Positions 59,262 through 64,000 of a DNA stretch of 64,000 bases are shown here, in pieces. This DNA comes from Bin103 sp002238925 (GTDB lineage Bacteria > Spirochaetota > Spirochaetia > SZUA-6 > Bin103): the NCBI GenBank assembly GCA_965208065.1, contig OZ242313.1:4092001-4156000 (forward strand), in the 5' to 3' direction. Numbering within the stretch: position 1 is the stretch's first letter; every line of letters begins with the position of its first letter. Under the pieces are notes generated by a model. That model was given only the letters and a program-made list of their open reading frames with translations, had not been told where the DNA came from and did not search any database. The translations under genes and the position numbers were made by a program.

Positions 59262-59483
59262 CTATCGGCGGTGCTGTATGAACTGTGTGACGGTCAGGCC
59301 GATGTCTCGGGCGATTCGGTGCAAGAGAATGGGTGAAATGTCGCGCCCGCGGTGGAATGGGACAGTAGTGGCGCGTCCATCTGCATGCCGAAACTGTTTG
59401 TGCGAACCACGCTGGCGCACCTCGTCAAATCCCAATGCGACGAGGATGGCGATCACTTCGCGGGGCTTGAGGACGGGCGGCAT
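59262..59483 (-). CDS. hicA: HicA-type toxin
   Basis: 73 residues. KPREVIAILVALGFDEVRQR is followed by GSHKQFRHADGRATTVPFH, then RDISPILLHRIARDIGLTVT. This dsRNA-binding-like fold with the catalytic His28 is HicA. Here the antitoxin gene precedes the toxin (HicB first), eight bases upstream. The start ATG 59483 is the one consistent with family length. Confidence 0.9.
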   Translation of the reverse strand: MPPVLKPREVIAILVALGFDEVRQRGSHKQFRHADGRATTVPFHRGRDISPILLHRIARDIGLTVTQFIQHRR

Positions 59484-59491
59484 GCGCCGGC

Positions 59492-59701
59492 TCAGGTGAC
59501 GACGATGGTTTGGGTGCCGATGTACTCGGCCTCCATGACCGGTTCCCCGTCGTCGAGGAGCATGGCAATAACCTCCTTGAGGTTCTCGGAGAGTTCTTCG
59601 AGCGTTTCGCCTTGGCTGTGCGCGCCGGGGAATCCGGGGACGTAGCCAACGTAGAAACCGGTTTCGGGGCATCGCTCGACGACTGCAGTGTAGGTGTGCA
59701 T
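59492..59701 (-). CDS. hicB: HicB-type antitoxin, short form
   Basis: 69 residues: MHTYTAVVERCPETGFYVGY, VPGFPGAHSQGETLEELSEN and LKEVIAMLL. This is the HicB partial RNase H fold. It lacks the C-terminal HTH or RHH DNA-binding domain of longer HicB proteins, so it may not repress its own operon. It is the first gene of the pair, with the toxin following. Confidence 0.9.
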   Translation of the reverse strand: MHTYTAVVERCPETGFYVGYVPGFPGAHSQGETLEELSENLKEVIAMLLDDGEPVMEAEYIGTQTIVVT

Positions 59702-59799
59702 GGATCAGGTGATTGCAATCTACCACGTGGGCCGATGTGTCGGAAGTGCTGTTGCGTTGGCTGGGCGGCGGTTGACAGGGTGGGAGGGGTGCTCAATGA

Positions 59800-60546
59800 A
59801 TGGCGGCGACTATGGTTCCCAACAAGATTCTGCAGTGCATTCAGCGCGGTGAGACGGCGCTCGGGCTGACGCTCAGAGAGCCGTCCGGGCAACTGGTGGA
59901 GCTGGCCGGGCGGTGCGGGCTGGACTTCGTGAGCTTCGACGCCCAGCACGATACCTGGACGCCGGCCGAAATGGGGGCGATGTGCCGCATCGCCGACCCC
60001 TACGGCATGACGGTGTCCACGCGCATCCCGGACGGCGCGGAGAGCACCATCCTCAGTTACCTGGACCGCGGCGTGCGGGTGATCACGATTCCCAACCTGC
60101 TCACCGGCCAGGAGGCCAGGGACCTGGTCAAGTACAGCTTCTTCGCACCGCTTGGCCTGCGCAGCGCGACCAGCATCGCCACCATGCACGGCCAGGTGGG
60201 CGGCGACCACGTGCGCCTGTTCCAGGAGGTCAACGCCAACACGATTATCGTGCCGCAACTGGAGAGCATCGTGTCCCTGGAGAACATCGACGATATTCTC
60301 GCGGTGGACGGCATCGACTACTTCGGCGGCGGAGCAGAGGACATGGCGCAGAGCCTGGGCCTGCCGGGCGAACCGCAGCACCCGCGCGTGGCGGAGACCT
60401 ACGACAAGATCAAAGCGAAGCTGCACGCCGCCGGCAAGCGGATGTTCGGCGAGGTGGCGGCGAGCATCTCGCCGTTCGACCTGACCAGGGATGCGATAGC
60501 CGACCTGCTGCAGCAGCACGGGCGGCAAACCAAGCTGGGCTGGTAG
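59800..60546 (+). CDS. HpcH/HpaI-type aldolase family protein
   Basis: 248 residues. Its TIM barrel reads LTLREPSGQLVELAGRCGLD, FVSFDAQHDTW, MTVSTRIPDGAEST and RGVRVITIPNLLTGQEARDL. The family's catalytic His is in DAQHD and the Arg in STRIPDG. QLESIVSLENI and GIDYFGGGAEDMAQSLG fit the metal-binding Glu/Asp positions. It would cleave or form 4-hydroxy-2-oxo acids; the substrate is unknown. It lies 10 bases upstream of the PhyH gene and is probably cotranscribed with it and the NHL protein. Confidence 0.87.
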   Translation: MAATMVPNKILQCIQRGETALGLTLREPSGQLVELAGRCGLDFVSFDAQHDTWTPAEMGAMCRIADPYGMTVSTRIPDGAESTILSYLDRGVRVITIPNLLTGQEARDLVKYSFFAPLGLRSATSIATMHGQVGGDHVRLFQEVNANTIIVPQLESIVSLENIDDILAVDGIDYFGGGAEDMAQSLGLPGEPQHPRVAETYDKIKAKLHAAGKRMFGEVAASISPFDLTRDAIADLLQQHGRQTKLGW

Positions 60547-60555
60547 CGCGGCGCC

Positions 60556-61494
60556 ATGACCGACGAGCAGCGCGCGGCGGCGTGGCGCCGTGACGGGTAC
60601 CTGGTGGTGCGCGGGGCGCTTGGCACCGCGCACCTCGACCCGGTGCGCGCCTTCATCAGCGAGCGGGTGGACGCGTACGCCCGCGAACGGCACGCGGACG
60701 GCGACCTGGCAACGCTGCACGAGCACGAGCCGTTTGGCCGCCGCTATGCCGCCATTTACGAGGAGCTGTCGGGCCGGGAGCAGCAGCAGCAGGGGCGCAA
60801 GCCGCTGTTCGCCGTTGCCGACCTGTGCAACCGGGCGCTGTACGACCTCTACACCCATTCCGCCATCAAGGACGTGTTGCGGGTGATCATCGGGCCGGAG
60901 GTGACCCTGCACGGCATCTCGGTGATTCGCGTCAAGCTGCCGGAAGACTCCCAGACCGCGTTCCCGTGGCACCAGGACAGCCACTACTACAACGAGCACA
61001 AGACCGGCCGCTTCGAGGCCACCACCGAGCACATGCGGGTAGTCACCACCTGGATGCCGCTGGTGGAAGTCGACACCGGCAACGGCTGCCTGTGGGTCAT
61101 TCCCGGCAGCCACCGGTGGGGGTTCCTGTCCGGCGCCCGCTCGGCCGCAACCGGCCACGTGCTGATTCCGGAAGACGTGGAGCGGCGCGGCACCCCTACC
61201 CCGCTGCCGATGCAGGCCGGCGACGTGGTGTTTCTGACCAACCTGACGCTGCACGCGAGCAAGGTGAACGGCAGCGACCGGGTGCGCTGGAGCCACGACT
61301 TCCGCTATCACCCGACCGCGGCCTCGACGCCGCCCGGCAGCGCGGAGCGCGCGGCCACCGACTACCTGGACACCAAGTCGCACGACTACGGCACCGAGCC
61401 GTTGCGCGTGCTCAGCGCCGGCCCCACCCCGACCTGGGAGGAGTGGGAACGGAGCAGCCGCGCACGCCGCGACGCAATCGCACAGCCGGCCTGA
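60556..61494 (+). CDS. Phytanoyl-CoA dioxygenase (PhyH) family protein
   Basis: 312 residues. The iron triad is His139 and Asp141 (PWHQDSHYY) and His233 (LTLHASKVNGSDRVRWS), with NGCLWVIPGSHRWGF between. The downstream Arg in the DRVRWS region is a 2-oxoglutarate ligand candidate. It starts 10 bases after the aldolase-like gene and ends 20 bases before the NHL propeller gene. The three form a likely catabolic operon for an unidentified compound. Confidence 0.87.
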   Translation: MTDEQRAAAWRRDGYLVVRGALGTAHLDPVRAFISERVDAYARERHADGDLATLHEHEPFGRRYAAIYEELSGREQQQQGRKPLFAVADLCNRALYDLYTHSAIKDVLRVIIGPEVTLHGISVIRVKLPEDSQTAFPWHQDSHYYNEHKTGRFEATTEHMRVVTTWMPLVEVDTGNGCLWVIPGSHRWGFLSGARSAATGHVLIPEDVERRGTPTPLPMQAGDVVFLTNLTLHASKVNGSDRVRWSHDFRYHPTAASTPPGSAERAATDYLDTKSHDYGTEPLRVLSAGPTPTWEEWERSSRARRDAIAQPA

Positions 61495-61513
61495 CCGGCC
61501 TGAGGGAGAGACA

Positions 61514-62455
61514 ATGGCGGACCGAATCGGATCGGGAGCGTTCACCTACGAAGTGGAGCCGGCGTGGGCGCAGCTGCCCGACGGCTGGATTATCAAGGAC
61601 ACCCCGGACGTGCTGGTGGACGACGCGCACGACCGCGTGTACGTGTTCACGCGCTGGAAGCACCCGGTGATGGTGTTCGACCGCGCCGGCACCTTCATCA
61701 CCAGTTGGGGCTCCGACCTGTTCACCGTGCCGCACGGCCTGTCCATGGGCCCTGACGGACACCTGTACTGCGTGGACGCGTTCGGCCACTGCGTGCGCAA
61801 GTGCACTATCGGCGGCGAAGTGCTGCAGGTGTGGGGCACGCCGGACCGCAACTCCGGGCACTACAGTGGAAAGCCGTTCAACGGCCCCACCAAGGTGGCC
61901 TTCGATCCCGCCATCGGCGACATGTACGTGGCCGACGGCTACGGCAACGCGCGCGTGCACAAGTACTCCGCCGCCGGCGACTACCTGTTCTCATGGGGCG
62001 AGCCGGGGCAAGGGCCAGGCCAGTTCAACCTCGTGCACAGCGTGCAGACCGACCGCGCCGGCAACGTCTACGTCGCCAGCCGCGAGGGCCACCGGGTACA
62101 GGTGTTCGACAGCGGCGGCACCTACCTGAGCGAGTGGCGCACCGGCGTCCACCGCCCCAACGGCTTCTTCATCTCCGCGGCGGGCCGCGACCGGGAGCTG
62201 GTCTACGTCGGCGAGGCGGGCGCCGGCTTCGGCGAAAACCGCGGCATCCGCGGCTTCGGCGACTGCCTGGCCATCTTCGAGCTGGACGGCACCTGCCTGG
62301 CGCGCATCTACCACGACGCTCCGGTCGTGCACGGGCCGCACGGCATCGGCGTGGACGCCGACGGCAACATCTACCTGACCCAGGTGCTGTGGGGCAACGG
62401 CCCCTGGATCGACCCCATGGACCAACAGATGATGCTCCGCCTGCGCCGGGTTTAG
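61514..62455 (+). CDS. NHL-repeat beta-propeller protein
   Basis: 313 residues. Six blades are visible with repeated D-x-x-Y/V-V-D/A-D motifs: DAHDRVYVFTRWKHPVMVFD, DGHLYCVDAFGHCVRKCT, IGDMYVADGYGNARVHKYS, AGNVYVASREGHRVQVFD and DGNIYLTQV. This is the NHL family, which includes peptidyl-alpha-hydroxyglycine amidating lyases and many lactonase-like proteins. No signal peptide is evident, so its site is uncertain. It is the last gene of the aldolase-PhyH-NHL group. Confidence 0.85.
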   Translation: MADRIGSGAFTYEVEPAWAQLPDGWIIKDTPDVLVDDAHDRVYVFTRWKHPVMVFDRAGTFITSWGSDLFTVPHGLSMGPDGHLYCVDAFGHCVRKCTIGGEVLQVWGTPDRNSGHYSGKPFNGPTKVAFDPAIGDMYVADGYGNARVHKYSAAGDYLFSWGEPGQGPGQFNLVHSVQTDRAGNVYVASREGHRVQVFDSGGTYLSEWRTGVHRPNGFFISAAGRDRELVYVGEAGAGFGENRGIRGFGDCLAIFELDGTCLARIYHDAPVVHGPHGIGVDADGNIYLTQVLWGNGPWIDPMDQQMMLRLRRV

Positions 62456-62465
62456 TTGTCTTGTG

Positions 62466-63350
62466 TCAGTGGATGGTGGCGTGCTCCTCGAAGATGGGCT
62501 GCATGGCCTGGTCGGCGAGCATGGCGGCCATCTCGGCGTCGGAGGGGCGCGGGGCCGGGGCTTCGGCGGCCTCCAGCACCATCGGCAGGAGGTCGAGGTC
62601 GGCCATGGTATTGATGAATGCGGGGGCGAAGCTCAGCGCGTAGGCCACCGCGCGGGCAATGTCCTGCGGTGAATCGAGCGGCTCGTACCAGGGGCCGTTA
62701 CCGTGCGGGCGCCCGCCCCAGGGACGGCGCGCCACCGCCTTGATGAGCTGCACCGCCACGCCGCGCTCGAAGCACAGCGCCTTGAGGCGCATGAAGTCGC
62801 CGTAGTAGTCGGGGTTGCTGGCGAGCACGTAGTTCATCGGCAGCAGCACGGCGTCGAACGGGAAGCGCCGCAGGCTGCGCAGGTGCATGCGCGGCGCCAC
62901 CAGGCCGTGCCCGGTCACGCCGATGAAGCGCACGACGCCCCGTTCGCGCGCCGCAACCAGCTCCTCCAGCGCGCCGCCGGGGCCCATGGCGGTTTCCCAC
63001 TCCTCGTCGCCGGTGAGGTTGTGCATCTGGATCAGGTCGATGGTGTCGGAGCGCAGCCGGCGGCGCGACAGTTCCAACTCAGCGCGGGCGCCCTCGGCGG
63101 TGCGCTCGCCGGTCTTGGTGGCCAGGAAGAAGCGGTCGCGGTGCTGCTCCATCCACGGTCCGATCAACGTCTCGGAGTTGCCGCTGCCGTAGCTGTGCGC
63201 GGTGTCGAGGTGGTTGACGCCATGGTGCCGGAGCAGTTCAAGGACGCGGTCTGCCTCCGCCGCGGTGGAATCGGGGCTGAATGCGGCCCCGCCGAACAGG
63301 GTAAGCGTACTGCGGTGACCGGTGGAGCCGAACGGTTGGGTGGGAATCAT
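62466..63350 (-). CDS. Aldo/keto reductase
   Basis: 294 residues from ATG 63350, which has GGAAGGATC upstream. The tetrad Asp49/Tyr54 (HLDTAHSYGSG), Lys79 (FLATKTGE) and His110 (IDLIQMHNLT) is complete. The C-terminal barrel has RFIGVTGHGLVAPRM and VQLIKAVARRPWGGRP. NAD(P)H-dependent oxidoreductase of unknown substrate. It is divergent from the sulfatase gene (76-base gap) and convergent with the NHL gene. It is only distantly similar to the reductase at 32516. Confidence 0.9.
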   Translation of the reverse strand: MIPTQPFGSTGHRSTLTLFGGAAFSPDSTAAEADRVLELLRHHGVNHLDTAHSYGSGNSETLIGPWMEQHRDRFFLATKTGERTAEGARAELELSRRRLRSDTIDLIQMHNLTGDEEWETAMGPGGALEELVAARERGVVRFIGVTGHGLVAPRMHLRSLRRFPFDAVLLPMNYVLASNPDYYGDFMRLKALCFERGVAVQLIKAVARRPWGGRPHGNGPWYEPLDSPQDIARAVAYALSFAPAFINTMADLDLLPMVLEAAEAPAPRPSDAEMAAMLADQAMQPIFEEHATIH

Positions 63351-63426
63351 GATCCTTCCATGATCGCAGAGAATACCACGCGCGTCGAGCATGGCGGGGC
63401 CGATGTGGTAGGATTGGCGCCACATC

Positions 63427-64000
63427 ATGGCGACGCGCAGACCGAACTTCGTTTTTGTACTTACCGACGATCAGGGCTACGGCGACCTGGGGTGCCACGG
63501 CAATGATGCCATCAACACCCCCAATCTGGACCGCTTCCACGGCGACGCGGTGCGCTTTACCGACTTCCACGTCGGCACCACCTGCGCCCCCACCCGCTCC
63601 GGCCTGCTGACCGGCCACTTCTGCAACAGCGCCGGCGTGTGGCACACCATCGGCGGGCGCTCGCTGCTGCGCGAGGACGAGTGGACCCTGGCCGACGCCC
63701 TGCGCGAGGCCGGCTACCGCACCGGCCAGTTCGGCAAGTGGCACCTGGGCGACAGCCAGCCGTTCCGCCCGCACGAACGCGGCTTCGAACGCGCCGTCTA
63801 CCACAACGGCGGCGGCATCGGCAACATCGGCGACGCCTGGGGCAACGACTACTTCGACGACACCTACTTCGTGAACGGGGTGCCCACGAAATTCGAGGGC
63901 TACTGCACCGACGTGTTCTTCCGCGAGGGCCTGCGCTTCATCGAACAGCACCGCGATGCACCGTTCTACTGCCACATCTCCACCAACGCGCCGCACGGCC
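63427..64000 (+). CDS. Sulfatase (arylsulfatase-like), 5' part
   Basis: At least 191 residues, cut by the window end. MATRRPNFVFVLTDDQGYGD has the two metal-binding Asp residues of the sulfatase N-terminus. CAPTRSGLLTG is the formylglycine site; the Cys in C-x-P-x-R is converted by an anaerobic or aerobic maturase. YRTGQFGKWHLGD is the GKWH motif with Lys and His. NDYFDDTYFVNG and VFFREGLRFIEQHRD follow. It hydrolyses a sulfate ester. No signal peptide precedes it, so the location is uncertain. No maturase gene is seen in the window. Confidence 0.92.
   Translation, partial: MATRRPNFVFVLTDDQGYGDLGCHGNDAINTPNLDRFHGDAVRFTDFHVGTTCAPTRSGLLTGHFCNSAGVWHTIGGRSLLREDEWTLADALREAGYRTGQFGKWHLGDSQPFRPHERGFERAVYHNGGGIGNIGDAWGNDYFDDTYFVNGVPTKFEGYCTDVFFREGLRFIEQHRDAPFYCHISTNAPHG

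Noticed and set aside
1..64000. CRISPR array, tRNA, rRNA or riboswitch
   Set aside because: No evenly spaced repeats, cloverleaf sequences, conserved rRNA segments or recognised riboswitch cores were seen on reading the window; a covariance-model search would be needed for certainty.

Overview
This is a GC-rich bacterial chromosome fragment. The organism is probably a member of the Spirochaetota (Spirochaetaceae-like), perhaps an uncultured marine or host-associated lineage. The evidence is indirect: solute-binding proteins whose signal peptides end in Ala-Gly-Gly or Ala-Ala-Gly-Ala-Glu, as is common in spirochaetes, and an accessory gene set (phytanoyl-CoA dioxygenase-like oxygenases, sulfatase, class III CoA-transferases, aldo/keto reductases, LplABC-type transporters) seen in large environmental genomes. 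No rRNA, tRNA, CRISPR array or transposase was found.

Layout. 0.1-7.8 kb: an enoyl-CoA hydratase and a divergent oligopeptide-type ABC operon with two paralogous binding proteins, interrupted by a decayed RHH/RelE cassette. 7.8-11.8 kb: a PP2C phosphatase remnant, a DUF222/HNH nuclease, an intact PP2C phosphatase and a pRiA4b ORF-3-like protein. 11.9-15.8 kb: a two-gene GajA/GajB-like (Gabija) defence module. 15.9-18.7 kb: hpt, a beta-propeller protein and a PhyH dioxygenase. 18.8-21.8 kb: an AbrB/PIN cassette, two pseudogenes and a HigBA pair. 22.1-26.7 kb: a second peptide ABC operon, visibly lower in GC, followed by a fused Phd/PIN remnant. 26.7-32.4 kb: an LplABC-type sugar transporter with a glycoside hydrolase. 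32.5-47.0 kb: metabolic genes (aldo/keto reductase, FG-GAP/ASPIC protein, flavin monooxygenase, malate/lactate-type dehydrogenase, YceI, winged-helix protein, PhyH, TPP enzyme, double-length CoA-transferase). 47.1-49.0 kb: a Phd/RelE pair and a serine hydrolase. 49.1-59.7 kb: a defence island. 59.8-64.0 kb: an aldolase-like enzyme, PhyH, NHL propeller, aldo/keto reductase and a sulfatase that runs off the end.

The most interesting part is 49.1-59.2 kb. A DprA-like gene, whose C-terminus is frameshifted by a 31-bp tandem duplication, diverges from a tightly packed operon. The operon encodes a helicase-nuclease (Res-like), an SMC/OLD-type ATPase, an MNT/HEPN toxin-antitoxin pair, a beta-class DNA methyltransferase and an AAA+ ATPase resembling IetA without its protease partner. 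Two of these proteins, and the pre-frameshift DprA reading frame, carry a QLDLF/QIELF pentapeptide that matches the beta sliding-clamp binding consensus. This suggests a restriction-modification system coupled to the replication clamp, with an embedded abortive cassette.

Other themes are seven toxin-antitoxin loci (two reduced to fossils), several pseudogenes, three ABC transporter loci that all lack an ATPase gene, and a hairpin immediately after each of the three peptide-binding-protein genes. Gene functions are assigned from motifs read by eye; no database search was run.
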